From SXXH01 sp041165735 (GTDB taxonomy: Bacteria; Planctomycetota; UBA1135; GCA-002686595), in contig JBKDQQ010000198.1 in assembly GCA_046341775.1 (NCBI GenBank), positions 1 through 42,948 on the forward strand: a stretch of 42,948 nt of DNA, given 5' to 3'. Shown in pieces: positions 1 through 7,837 of this stretch. Positions within the stretch are counted from its first letter, which is position 1; every line of letters starts with the position of its first letter. Under the pieces are notes generated by a model. The model saw only the letters and a list, made by a program, of their open reading frames with translations. It was not told the DNA's origin and did not search any database. Both the position numbers and the translations under genes were made by a program.

Positions 1-203
1 GCGCCGGAAAGCAGTCCGCGCCCCGGGCGAGGACCGTCAATGGGCGGTACGCTAGGGCGGTCCGTGGTGCCGGATCCGGGATCGCCCGGGAAGGCGCCGT
101 GAACCCGGGATGGAACCCGGCGAGGCCCGCGGGCCGTCCAAAGTGCATCCAACGATCCGTCCAGCGCGGACCGTCTCTTCCTCCAAGAGGACACCTCCCA
201 CCC

Positions 204-755
204 ATGCGCAAGCACGCCTACGCCCTCGCGGCGCTCCTCGTGGCCTTCTCGGCCTTCGCCACGGCGGCCATCGAACGGCTGGACCTCGGCCAGATGGTCC
301 AACGCGCCGATGGCGCGGTCCACGGCCGCATCGTCGCCAAGAAGGTCATCCGCATCGACCACCCGAAGGACGGGCCGGAGCTGTACTACACGACGCTCAC
401 CGTCGAAGGCGTCAACCTCGCCTCGGGGCAACCCCAGACGGTCGACGTGACCTTCCCCGGCGGCTTCATCAGCCCCACCGAAGGCGTCTACAACAGCGAA
501 GCGCCCTCGGCCGACGACCAGAAGGTCGGCAACGATGTCGTCGCGTTCTGGAAGCGCGAGAAGAACATGGGCGGGGACTTGGCGGGCAACGCCTTGATGA
601 CCTCGCACGGCGGCTTGTACCGCACGATCGCCTCGAAGAAGGGGCGCGTCGTCCAAGGTCGCGGCGACGGCTACGCCGTGCCGGCGAACATCGCGCTCGA
701 CGACCTGCGTGCGCGCATCCAGACCCTCACCGAACAAAAGAACCAGCAGCGCTGA
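204..755 (+). CDS. small secreted protein preceding a matrixin-type protease
   Basis: I place the start at the ATG at 204 because it begins a clear signal peptide (MRKHAYALAALLVAFSAFA) and follows GAGGAC about 10 nt upstream; an in-frame ATG at 99 would add an Arg/Pro-rich stretch unlike a signal. The product is 183 residues. The mature part begins with a segment of the type LGQMVQRADGAVHGRIV and continues with beta-rich sequence containing VTFPGG, which resembles small exported proteins often found beside secreted metalloproteases. It ends 8 bp before the protease gene, so the two are probably co-transcribed, and it may be an inhibitor, chaperone or co-secreted partner. That role is inferred from position only; no catalytic motif is visible. 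Confidence 0.8.
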   Translation: MRKHAYALAALLVAFSAFATAAIERLDLGQMVQRADGAVHGRIVAKKVIRIDHPKDGPELYYTTLTVEGVNLASGQPQTVDVTFPGGFISPTEGVYNSEAPSADDQKVGNDVVAFWKREKNMGGDLAGNALMTSHGGLYRTIASKKGRVVQGRGDGYAVPANIALDDLRARIQTLTEQKNQQR

Positions 756-763
756 GGCCCCCC

Positions 764-2116
764 ATGCAGCACGCACGCTTCCTCGTCCCCCTCGCCGTGC
801 TCGGCGGCGCCGCGTTCCTCGCCCTGCCGACGCGCACCGAGGCCTACACGACCATCGGCGGCAACCTGGGCCTCGCCCAGCGCGACTTCCGCGTCTTCAA
901 CAACTTCACGGACCCCACGGCCAACGACAACACGACGCCGGACGCGAACTTCCCGGGCGCGACGGGCGTCGCCCTGGCGATGTGGAAGGCCAACCTCGAG
1001 TGGGGCTCGAGGCTGCACGGCAACGGCAACGGCGACCCGACGCAGCCCGCCGGCCTGGGTTCGGGCGGCGCCAACTTCGACCCGTCGTGGCAAGGACTGG
1101 CGACGGGCATCGGCGGCGTGAACGACAACATCATCTCCGAGCTGTCGGGCAGCTCCGGCGGCACGCTCGCGTACTGCGAGACGCCGATCCAGGACGGCTG
1201 GCGCATCCGCTTCTACCAGGACGCCGCCAACTGGAGCGACGGCCCCGGCTCGCCCGGCGTCGGCCAGTACGACCTGCAAGGCGTCGGCACGCACGAGCTC
1301 GGCCACGCCTTGGGCCTCGGCCACTCGACGGTGGCCGGCGCGACCATGCAGGCGGTAGCCACGGTCAACGGCGCGAACGAGCGCACGATCAGCGCGGACG
1401 ACATCGCCGGCGTGCAGGCCATCTACGGCGTCGCCGCCGCCACCAAGCCGATCATCTCGAACGTGGTGCAGTCGGGCTGCTCGCTGACGATCACCGGCTC
1501 CAACTTCGCGCCCACGGGCAACGAGGTGTGGTTCACGCGCCTGAACAACGCGTCCGGCGACCCGCTCAAGGTGACGAACGTCGCCTCCGCGGGCGGCACG
1601 ACGATCACCCTGACCGCGCCCACCGCCGCCGGCCCTGGCGACCTGCTGGTGAAGATCCCGGGCTCGGCCAACTCGGCGCTTTCGAACGCCTGGCCGGTCA
1701 GCCCGCAGGGCGGCACCGCCCCGCAGTCGTACTGCCAGGCGGCGCCGAACAGCTACGACATCTTCGGCGCCACGATGGCGTACTCGGGCAGCACCTCGAT
1801 CGCCACCAACAACTTCACGCTGGTGACGAACGGCGTGCCGCCCAACGCGGCCTGCCTCTACTTCTTCGGCCCGAACCAGACCTTCGCGCCGTTCGGCAAC
1901 GGCTACCGCTGCGTGGGCAACCCCACGACGCGCCTGCCGATCATGAACGCCTCGCCCTTCGGCGACGCGGCCTACACCCTGAACTTCACCACCAGCCCCG
2001 CCAGCACCATCCCGGCCAACAGCCCCCGCAACTTCCAGTTGTGGTACCGCAATCCGGCGGGCGGCGGCGCGGGGTTCAACCTGAGCGATGGCTTGCAGGT
2101 GACCTTCTGCCCCTGA
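764..2116 (+). CDS. secreted matrixin-like zinc metalloprotease with IPT/TIG domain and shared C-terminal module
   Basis: 450-residue exported protein with an N-terminal signal (residues 1 to about 27). The catalytic zinc motif HELGHALGLGH is at residues 177-187, followed by a Met-turn candidate (ATMQ, Met195), as in M10-type matrixins; it should cleave extracellular proteins. Residues about 225-315 (KPIISNVVQSG onward, with SLTITGSNF) look like an IPT/TIG immunoglobulin-like domain. The last ~95 residues contain ACLYFFGP, GNGYRC, LWYRNP and FNLSDG and match the C-termini of three other proteins in this window (22514-24004, 24176-25714, 26164-27864). It is the second gene of an operon and is followed by an intrinsic terminator. 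Protease assignment is strong; the substrate is unknown. Confidence 0.9.
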   Translation: MQHARFLVPLAVLGGAAFLALPTRTEAYTTIGGNLGLAQRDFRVFNNFTDPTANDNTTPDANFPGATGVALAMWKANLEWGSRLHGNGNGDPTQPAGLGSGGANFDPSWQGLATGIGGVNDNIISELSGSSGGTLAYCETPIQDGWRIRFYQDAANWSDGPGSPGVGQYDLQGVGTHELGHALGLGHSTVAGATMQAVATVNGANERTISADDIAGVQAIYGVAAATKPIISNVVQSGCSLTITGSNFAPTGNEVWFTRLNNASGDPLKVTNVASAGGTTITLTAPTAAGPGDLLVKIPGSANSALSNAWPVSPQGGTAPQSYCQAAPNSYDIFGATMAYSGSTSIATNNFTLVTNGVPPNAACLYFFGPNQTFAPFGNGYRCVGNPTTRLPIMNASPFGDAAYTLNFTTSPASTIPANSPRNFQLWYRNPAGGGAGFNLSDGLQVTFCP

Positions 2117-2142
2117 GGCGGGATTAGGGCCACGGTTTATGT

Positions 2143-2179
2143 GCGCGGGGGGTCGGGAGGCCCCTCGCGCTCTTTTTTT
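2143..2179 (+). terminator. intrinsic terminator of the protease operon
   Basis: A 10-bp stem (2143-2152 with 2161-2170, one G-T pair) closes an 8-nt loop and is followed directly by TCTTTTTTT. It lies 27 nt after the protease stop codon. Confidence 0.9.
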
Positions 2180-2217
2180 GATGCTGGTCCCGTTCGTTGT
2201 GCGCGGCCTGGAGACCG
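2180..2217. repeat. left arm of an imperfect inverted repeat
   Basis: The reverse complement of this segment matches 2584-2621 at 33 of 38 positions, including an identical 15-base end (GAACGGGACCAGCAT plus C). It begins directly after the T-run of the terminator. Confidence 0.75.
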
Positions 2218-2583
2218 AATCCGTCGCAAGACGCCACGGGCAGGTCATCCCGTGCGTTCTGGGACGGGCGGCCGGGAACAGGCCGAGAGCTGGTTCTTGG
2301 AGTGCAGTGGGCGCTTCGCAAGTCGGGTACTTCGCCGACCATCGATGCGCGGCCACCGGACATGCGCGCACCAGCGCGTACCGCTTGCGGTGCGGCTGAT
2401 CATCTGCGCTCGCCGTGGAGGCCCGCGAGTCCTCCGGGATGGGACGGGAGCCCATTCCGGCGCGTCGGAGGCAACTCCGCGACCAACCTTCCGGCAACAC
2501 CTCTTCCATGGACGCGCACGGAGGCACGGCCGTGCCAGGCATGGCCGAAAAAACGCAGTGTGCCTGCGGATGCGGCGTCGGAA

Positions 2584-2621
2584 CGGCTTCCCGGTCGCGC
2601 ACAATGAACGGGACCAGCATC
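2584..2621. repeat. right arm of an imperfect inverted repeat
   Basis: Partner of 2180-2217 (33/38 matches in inverted orientation). It ends 6 nt before the ATG at 2628 and contains the alternative in-frame ATG at 2604. Confidence 0.75.
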
Positions 2622-2627
2622 CCTCCC

Positions 2628-5207
2628 ATGCCCGGCACCCCCTCGCGCCGCCTCGACCTGCTCGCCCTCGGCCTGCTCCTCGTCGCAGCCGCCTGGCTCC
2701 ACGCCCCCGTCCTGCAGGGCGACTTCGTCTACGACGATCGCCTGCTCGTGCTCGCCAATCCGGTCGTCACGGACGCCTCGCATTGGCGGGAGATGTTCAC
2801 CAGCGGCATGTGGGACTTCGCCGATGCCGAGACGGCGCGGGCGGTGGGGTATTGGAGGCCGGTCGCGGTGGGGCTGTTGAGGCTCTCTTGGGTGGCGGGC
2901 GACGGGGACCCGTGGACCTTCCACCTCGTTTCGCTGGCGCTGCACCTCGCGGCCATCGCCGCTTGTTGGCGGTGCGCGCGCGCCCTGTCCCGCTCGAGCA
3001 CCGTGGCCTTGGTGGCGGCGGCGTTGTGGGCCTTCCACCCGACGCACGTCGAGAGCGTCGCGTGGATCAGCGCCATCGGAGATCCGGCCTTCGGACTGTG
3101 CGCCTTCTTGATGCTCGCTGCGTGGGTGCGGGCGCGCGAAGCCGGACGGACGCCATGGCAGGCGGGCGCGTGGTTCGCGCTGGCGCTTTTCTGCAAGGAA
3201 ATGGCGCTGGCGCTCGTGCCGTTGGTCGCCCTCGTGGAGTGCGCGCCGGGGCGCGAGCGGCTGGCATCGCTGGCGGCGCCAGGAACGCGCCTCCGGGTCG
3301 GGCTGGCGTTGCTCGCGCCGCTGGCCCTTTGGTACGGCGGCAGGGCGTTGGCCTTCGGCGAATGGAGCGCAGGCCTCGCGCGCACGACGACCGGGTTCGG
3401 CGTGCCGGATGCGCGCCTGTGGTTGCTGCGCCTCGAACTGCTGGGCGGCGGCACACAGCTCGCGTGGTGGCCGCATCCGCTGGTCCTGTTCCGGTCGTTC
3501 ACCCCCGCCTTCGACTGGAGCAAGGCGTGGATGCCGCTCGTCGCGCTGGCCTCCTCGGGGCTGCTGGCGTGGTGGTGCTGGCGCAAGGACGCGCGCCTCG
3601 CCGCGTGCGCCGCCTTGTTCGCGCCCGCGGCCCTCGTGCCGCTCGTCGGCCGGGTGGAGTCGCTCGGGATCTTCCCTCTGTCCGACCGCTACCTGTACTT
3701 GGCGAGCTTCGGTCCGGCGCTGCTCGCGGGCCTCGCGGCCGCGCGACTTGGCCGGGTCGCGGTGGTCGCGGCCTTCGTCTTGTGCGCGCCGCTGGCCTTC
3801 ATCAGCCGCGAACGCATCGCCGCGTGGCGCGACGAGGAGACCCTGCTGCGGCAGGCGGCGTCGGAGAGCCCGCGCGCGCCCTACGCGCAGTGGCAACTGG
3901 GTCGCGTCTTGCTCGAGCGCCACAAGCGCGACGGCGACGCGCGCGCCCTGTTCGAGGCCAAGGCGCGCTTCGAAGCGGCGCTCGACTTGCTGGCCGCGGC
4001 CAAGCGCGGCGACGACACCATCTTCGGCAGCGGCGAGGACCATCTGCAGGCCAACTCCGGCTACGCGTGGGCCTTGCTCTTCGAGGCGGACATCGACGGC
4101 TACAACGACTACGAGACGCCGGCCGGCATCTTCCAGTCCGTGGTCGAGCGGCTGCCCGGGGCCGAGGAGGCCTGGACCGGCCTGGGCGTGGCGCGCACCT
4201 TGTCAGGAGAACTTGACAAGGCGCGCGAGGCCTTCGAGATGGCGCTGCGGGCGAATCCGCTGCACCCCGAGGCCCACGAGGATCTCGGCGTGCTCCTCGC
4301 GCGCATGGGCGATTTCGACGCCGCGCGGCGCAGCTTCGCCGAGGCCCTGCGGCTCGATCCGTCCTCGGTGCGTGCGCGGCTGCGGCTCGCGGGCATGCAC
4401 GAGCGGGCGGGCGACGCGGCGGAGGCGCTGCGCCAGGTCGAAGCGGCGCGCGCCGCGCATCCGCGCGATCCGCGGCCCTGCGTGGCGCGCGCGCAACTGC
4501 TGGCCGCGGCGGGGCGCATGGACGAGGCCCTCGCCGACGCCGATCGGGCCATCGCGCTCGACGGGGACCACGGCGCGGCGCACCTGTCCCGCGCGCGCAT
4601 CCTCGCCGCGCGCGGCGAGCGCAACGGCGCGCTGCTGTCGGCGCGTCGCGCCTGCGACCTGCTGCCGACGAGTTTCGACGCGCACTACCTGGCGGGCGCG
4701 CTGCTGCTGCAGCTCGAAGGACCGGTCCAGGCCGCGCCCTACCTCGTGCGCGCGTGGACGCGGCGCGCGCGCCAGGCGGCGGTGGAGGTCCAACTGGAGG
4801 CGGCGTTGGACGAGCTTCCCTTCGCCTCGGCGACGAGCCTGCTCGAGCTGGCGCGCGCCGACGCGGACCGGATGGACGATCGGCGCGCGACGAAGTGGGG
4901 CCAACGCGCCAAGCTCGCATTCCCCGGCGACGCCGAGGTGGCGCGCACGCTGGCCGAGGTGCACCGCCGCTTCGGGCGCGCGGAGGCCGCCTTGGCCGAG
5001 TGGTCGCGCGCGGCGGCCTTGGCGCCCGAGGATCCGCACGCCTCCGAGGCCTGCGCCAGGCTGCAACTGGACCTGGGGGACCGGGAAGCGGCGCGACGCT
5101 CGCTGCAGGAGGCCCTCGCGCGCGCGCAGGCGATGCGCGGCGACGCGCGCGAGCGCCGTTCGACCATCGAACGCATCGAGATGGGCTTGGCGCGCCTTGC
5201 CCCTTGA
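2628..5207 (+). CDS. TMTC-like multi-pass membrane protein with C-terminal TPR array
   Basis: 859 residues from the ATG at 2628; an in-frame ATG at 2604 would add eight residues, and neither has a clear Shine-Dalgarno site. Residues 1 to about 410 are strongly hydrophobic with roughly 9-11 membrane helices. FVYDDR (33-38) and FHPTHVES (from about 136) are the paired-Asp and His-rich patterns of TMTC/PMT-type (GT-C fold) glycosyltransferases. Residues about 420-859 are a run of tetratricopeptide repeats (such as AFEMALRANPLHPEAHEDLG). The fusion suggests a lipid-linked sugar transferase whose TPRs bind protein, but the reaction is inferred. The stop codon lies inside a terminator-like hairpin, and an 18-bp palindromic motif sits inside the coding region at 4201-4218. 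Confidence 0.85.
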   Translation: MPGTPSRRLDLLALGLLLVAAAWLHAPVLQGDFVYDDRLLVLANPVVTDASHWREMFTSGMWDFADAETARAVGYWRPVAVGLLRLSWVAGDGDPWTFHLVSLALHLAAIAACWRCARALSRSSTVALVAAALWAFHPTHVESVAWISAIGDPAFGLCAFLMLAAWVRAREAGRTPWQAGAWFALALFCKEMALALVPLVALVECAPGRERLASLAAPGTRLRVGLALLAPLALWYGGRALAFGEWSAGLARTTTGFGVPDARLWLLRLELLGGGTQLAWWPHPLVLFRSFTPAFDWSKAWMPLVALASSGLLAWWCWRKDARLAACAALFAPAALVPLVGRVESLGIFPLSDRYLYLASFGPALLAGLAAARLGRVAVVAAFVLCAPLAFISRERIAAWRDEETLLRQAASESPRAPYAQWQLGRVLLERHKRDGDARALFEAKARFEAALDLLAAAKRGDDTIFGSGEDHLQANSGYAWALLFEADIDGYNDYETPAGIFQSVVERLPGAEEAWTGLGVARTLSGELDKAREAFEMALRANPLHPEAHEDLGVLLARMGDFDAARRSFAEALRLDPSSVRARLRLAGMHERAGDAAEALRQVEAARAAHPRDPRPCVARAQLLAAAGRMDEALADADRAIALDGDHGAAHLSRARILAARGERNGALLSARRACDLLPTSFDAHYLAGALLLQLEGPVQAAPYLVRAWTRRARQAAVEVQLEAALDELPFASATSLLELARADADRMDDRRATKWGQRAKLAFPGDAEVARTLAEVHRRFGRAEAALAEWSRAAALAPEDPHASEACARLQLDLGDREAARRSLQEALARAQAMRGDARERRSTIERIEMGLARLAP
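4201..4218 (+). repeat. 18-bp palindromic motif, copy 1 (in coding sequence)
   Basis: TGTCAGGAGAACTTGACA. With flanks the dyad extends to two perfect 8-bp arms (4198-4205 and 4214-4221). It lies within the TPR gene, encoding LSGELDK with A/T-ending codons TCA, GGA and CTT that are rare in this gene. Confidence 0.7.
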
Positions 5208-5235
5208 CGGCCGTCGCGCCCGCGACCGCCGTCAA
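5204..5235 (+). terminator. hairpin overlapping the TPR gene stop codon
   Basis: A 14-bp stem with one mismatch (5204-5217 with 5222-5235) and a GCCC loop. It includes the stop codon at 5205-5207 and has no long U-run. The pyrK-type gene converges from the other side, so it may act on both strands. Confidence 0.55.
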
Positions 5236-5247
5236 ATCAATTTGACA
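5230..5247. repeat. 18-bp palindromic motif, copy 2 (intergenic)
   Basis: CGTCAAATCAATTTGACA; the inner 16 bases are a perfect dyad with 7-bp arms. It lies between convergent gene ends, 23 nt after a stop codon. Confidence 0.75.
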
Positions 5248-5292
5248 ACAACGGGAGCCGCCGCCGCGCGATCGCCGGGCGACGCGCGTGGT

Positions 5293-6147
5293 TCAGTGCG
5301 CGCCGACCATCGTCACGCAGTCGGTCGAGAACACCGGGCCCTCGACGCAGCACTTGGCGTTGCTCCATCCCCCCATCGGACCCTCGGGCAGCGTGGGCAC
5401 GGGGCAGCCGTTGCAGATGCCCACGCCGCAGCCCATCATCGTCTCGAGCGACAACCAGCACGGCAGCCCCGCGGCGCGCGCGTGCTTCTCGACCGCCTCG
5501 AGCATGCGTTCCGGCCCGCAAGCCAGGAGGCGCACCTTGCGCGGCAACTCGCCGCGCCGCTGCAGGTCCTCGAGGAGTTGCAGCACGTGGCCCTTCAGCC
5601 CGTGGCTGCCGTCCATCGTGCATGTCTCGACGCGCACGCCGAGCGACCGGAACCCGTCGAGGTCGTACAGGAGGCCCTTCGTCGCGGCGCCGTAGAGGAT
5701 CGCGAGCTTGGACGGCGGGCACGGCGCGCGACCATCCATGCCGGCGAGCGCTTGTTCGACGCCCATCCAGAACGGCGCGGAGCCGATGCCACCCGCGAGC
5801 ATGACCCACATGTCGCCCTCGCCGTCGAGCGTGGGCCAACCGTTGCCCAAGGGGCCGATGGCGCGCAGCTTGGTGCCGGGGGTGCAGGCGGCCAAGGCCT
5901 TGGTGCCGGCGCCCATGACCTTGATCAGGAACTCGAGTTCGTCGCCTTGCTGGCGGTAGAGCGAGAACGGACGCGGGATGGCCGGCGACAAGCGATCCTC
6001 GCGCCGCAACATCCAGAAGCGCGCGGCACGCAACGGCGGCTGCGGCGCCTCGACGCGGATCTTGAGCACCACCCCGTCGTCGCCGCAGGGCGTGGTGGAC
6101 ACGCAGACGGCGGACAAGGAGCGGGCGTCGGACGGGGGCGCGGGCAT
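5293..6147 (-). CDS. pyrK: dihydroorotate dehydrogenase electron-transfer subunit-like flavoprotein (PyrK type)
   Basis: 284 residues, close to the usual PyrK length. RPFSLY (59-64) is the FAD-binding motif of the ferredoxin-reductase fold, AGGIG (118-122) begins the NAD-binding part, and the C-terminus carries Cys240, Cys245, Cys248 and Cys266 or Cys267 in the spacing that binds a [2Fe-2S] cluster in PyrK. Family knowledge: PyrK passes electrons from PyrD1B flavin to NAD in pyrimidine synthesis. No pyrD lies next to it, so another oxidoreductase partner is possible. The ATG at 6147 is chosen because a TAGCAT -10 box lies 10 nt upstream and the family sequence begins there. It is divergent from the HIT gene. 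Confidence 0.85.
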   Translation of the reverse strand: MPAPPSDARSLSAVCVSTTPCGDDGVVLKIRVEAPQPPLRAARFWMLRREDRLSPAIPRPFSLYRQQGDELEFLIKVMGAGTKALAACTPGTKLRAIGPLGNGWPTLDGEGDMWVMLAGGIGSAPFWMGVEQALAGMDGRAPCPPSKLAILYGAATKGLLYDLDGFRSLGVRVETCTMDGSHGLKGHVLQLLEDLQRRGELPRKVRLLACGPERMLEAVEKHARAAGLPCWLSLETMMGCGVGICNGCPVPTLPEGPMGGWSNAKCCVEGPVFSTDCVTMVGAH

Positions 6148-6157
6148 GGCAGGGCAG

Positions 6158-6163
6158 ATGCTA
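6158..6163 (-). promoter_or_regulatory. -10-like TAGCAT close to the pyrK start
   Basis: On the minus strand TAGCAT is followed by 10 nt and then ATG, which would give an almost leaderless transcript. No good -35 box is visible. Confidence 0.45.
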
Positions 6164-6241
6164 CCGTCCCGCCAGCGCCGCGGCACCTCCCGCGCGCCGC
6201 CGAACGGGCGCGCGACGGCTGGAGCGGCTCGCTTGCACGCC

Positions 6242-6652
6242 ATGCACGGATCGCATCCCACCTTCGCCGAGCTCGTGGCCGGCCGCGTCGACGCCGAGAT
6301 CGTGGCCGAGGACGAAGGCCATGTGGCCTTCCTGTCCCCGACGCCGTTTCGACCGGGGCATGTGGTCGTGGCCACGCGACGCGTGGTCCCGTACCTGTAC
6401 GACCTGCCCGAGGACGAGCACGCGCGACTGTGGAGCTTCGTGCGGCGCGTGGCGCTCGTCCAGAAGGAGCGCCTCGGGTGCGAGCGCGTCTGCACCAGCG
6501 TCGTCGGGTGGGTCGTGCGCCACGCGCACGTGCACCTCGTGCCCACCGACGCCGAGGGCCAGCATCCGGGCCTGCCTGGCGCGCCGGCGGACCGCGACGA
6601 GCTGCGCCGCCTCGGCCGCGTCTTGCGCGGCGAGTCTGTCCAACAAATTTGA
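6242..6652 (+). CDS. HIT-family nucleotide hydrolase/transferase
   Basis: 136 residues from the ATG at 6242. The histidine triad HAHVHLVP (His94, His96, His98) near the C-terminus is the HxHxHxx active site that cleaves nucleoside phosphoramidates or dinucleoside polyphosphates, and the upstream PFRPGHVVVATRR is the usual HIT segment. It is a soluble cytoplasmic enzyme, probably a dimer. It is divergent from pyrK (94 bp between starts). The stop codon lies inside copy 3 of the 18-bp motif, and a 17-bp minisatellite begins 4 nt after it. Substrate specificity (HINT or Fhit type) cannot be told from sequence. Confidence 0.88.
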   Translation: MHGSHPTFAELVAGRVDAEIVAEDEGHVAFLSPTPFRPGHVVVATRRVVPYLYDLPEDEHARLWSFVRRVALVQKERLGCERVCTSVVGWVVRHAHVHLVPTDAEGQHPGLPGAPADRDELRRLGRVLRGESVQQI

Positions 6653-6654
6653 CG
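6637..6654 (+). repeat. 18-bp palindromic motif, copy 3 (over a stop codon)
   Basis: TGTCCAACAAATTTGACG. The HIT gene stop codon TGA (6650-6652) is part of the motif. Confidence 0.65.
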
Positions 6655-6656
6655 GA

Positions 6657-6844
6657 CGCGCGGCAGCCTCTTCGTCGCGGCAACCAGATCGTCGCCGCAG
6701 CGTCTTCGGCGCCGCGGCCCTTTCGGCGTCGCGACCCCTCCCGTCGCCGCGACCTCTTGGGCGTCGCAGCCTCTTCGGCGCCGCAGGCCCTTGTGCGCGG
6801 CTGCTTGCCCGTCGCGGCGACCTGCTCCTCGCGGCTATCGGCCA
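6657..6844. repeat. minisatellite, about 11 tandem copies of a 17-bp unit
   Basis: Consecutive degenerate units, for example GTCGCCGCAGCGTCTTC (6691-6707), GGCGTCGCAGCCTCTTC (6760-6776) and GGCGCCGCAGGCCCTTG (6777-6793). One unit (6725-6742) is 18 bp. The unit length is not a multiple of three and the tract lies between convergent genes, so it is non-coding. Outer units are more diverged. Confidence 0.75.
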
Positions 6845-6889
6845 GCCGGCAAGGCTTGCAGGCCGGAGTGGCTTGCTAGCAGTGGCCGC

Positions 6890-7837
6890 TCACTTGCCGG
6901 CGACGATCTTGCCGGCCACGTACGCGCGTCGCTCGACGAGCGCGCCGTCGGGACCGTGATGGGTCCACTCGCCCTCGCACAAGCCGTCCTTGTACGAGCC
7001 TTGGCGCTCGAGCGTCCCGTCGGCGCGCCACAGCATCCAACGCCCCTGCGGCTTGCCGGCGACGAACGTTCCTTCCTCGCTCTTCTTGCCGTCTGGGTGG
7101 TGGAAGATCCACGCGCCCGACTCGCGACCGCGCTCGAATGCGCCCGATTGCAGCGGAACATCGCCCTTCGAGCGGAACTCCCAGGCGCCGTGGCGCTCGC
7201 CCTCGACCCACGCCCCCTTGGAGGCCGTCGAGCCGTCGTCGTGCCACTCCTGCCACTCGCCGTGGCGCAGGCCCTGCTTCCACGCGCCGGTGGCCTTGAG
7301 CGAGCCGTTCGGATGCCACTCGGTCCACGTGCCGTGCTTCTTGCCGGCGCTCCACGCACCTTGCTCGGCGACGCCGCCGTCCTCGTGCCACGCGGTCCAC
7401 GGACCTTCGAGCTGGCCGGCGACGAAGGCGCCCTGGGCCTTCTTCTTGTCGCTGTACATCCAGTTCCACGTCCATTGGCCGGTCGCGACGCCGCGCTCGA
7501 ACGAGCCGGCCATCACCATGCGACCGCTCTCGCGCCAGAAGGTCCACGGACCCTGCGCGAGGTCGTCGACGAAGGCGCCCTCCGATTCCTTGCGTCCGTT
7601 GGCGAACCACCAGGTCCAGGTGCCGACCTTGCGCCCGCGCTCCCACGATCCCTCGTGGTCGGTCGCGCCTTCGGGATACCAGGCGCGTTCGACGCCGTGG
7701 CGCACCCACTCGCCGGGGCGCACCTCGAGCTCCTGCACGGAGACCATCGGACGTCCGCTCTGGTAGTGCTCTTCGCGCGTGCGCGCGGAGTCCTGCGCGA
7801 ACGACGCCAAGGCGCAAGCGAGGAGCAGCGCGCTCAC
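6890..7837 (-). CDS. exported MORN-variant repeat protein (YwqK-like)
   Basis: 315 residues with a short signal peptide (SALLLACALASFAQD). The rest is about eleven repeats of ~23 residues following GxWxxWxxxGxxxxxGxxxxGxxxG (such as GPWTAWHEDGG and GTWTEWHPNGS), the MORN-variant repeat seen in proteins often named YwqK. It probably forms an extended beta-hairpin surface for binding protein or polymer. I start it at the GTG at 7837, which overlaps the TGA of the upstream DUF1501 gene as GTGA, indicating translational coupling; an in-frame GTG at 7843 is also possible. It is the last gene of the DUF1800-DUF1501 cluster. The function is unknown. Confidence 0.82.
   Translation of the reverse strand: MSALLLACALASFAQDSARTREEHYQSGRPMVSVQELEVRPGEWVRHGVERAWYPEGATDHEGSWERGRKVGTWTWWFANGRKESEGAFVDDLAQGPWTFWRESGRMVMAGSFERGVATGQWTWNWMYSDKKKAQGAFVAGQLEGPWTAWHEDGGVAEQGAWSAGKKHGTWTEWHPNGSLKATGAWKQGLRHGEWQEWHDDGSTASKGAWVEGERHGAWEFRSKGDVPLQSGAFERGRESGAWIFHHPDGKKSEEGTFVAGKPQGRWMLWRADGTLERQGSYKDGLCEGEWTHHGPDGALVERRAYVAGKIVAGK

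Larger units (their letters stand above)
2117..2627. other. 511-bp non-coding gap with inverted repeat
   Basis: Apart from the terminator at 2143-2179, this gap holds no convincing gene. Its main structure is a pair of inverted repeats (2180-2217 and 2584-2621) bracketing about 366 bp. The right copy overlaps the likely promoter/start region of the next gene, and CACAAT at 2600-2605 could serve as a -10 box. Open frames here have no recognisable protein features. Confidence 0.5.

Noticed and set aside
99..203. N-terminal extension of the first gene from the ATG at 99
   Set aside because: The added residues are Arg/Pro-rich and would bury an evident signal peptide; the ATG at 204 has a ribosome-site-like sequence.
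5242..5247. TTGACA as a sigma-70 -35 box (also at 22495, 24158 and 31932)
   Set aside because: No matching -10 box lies 16-18 bp downstream in these cases, and the hexamer belongs to the conserved 18-bp palindrome.
6890..7837. Toxin-antitoxin antitoxin (YwqK name)
   Set aside because: The name comes from repeat similarity only. This protein is exported and no toxin gene is adjacent.
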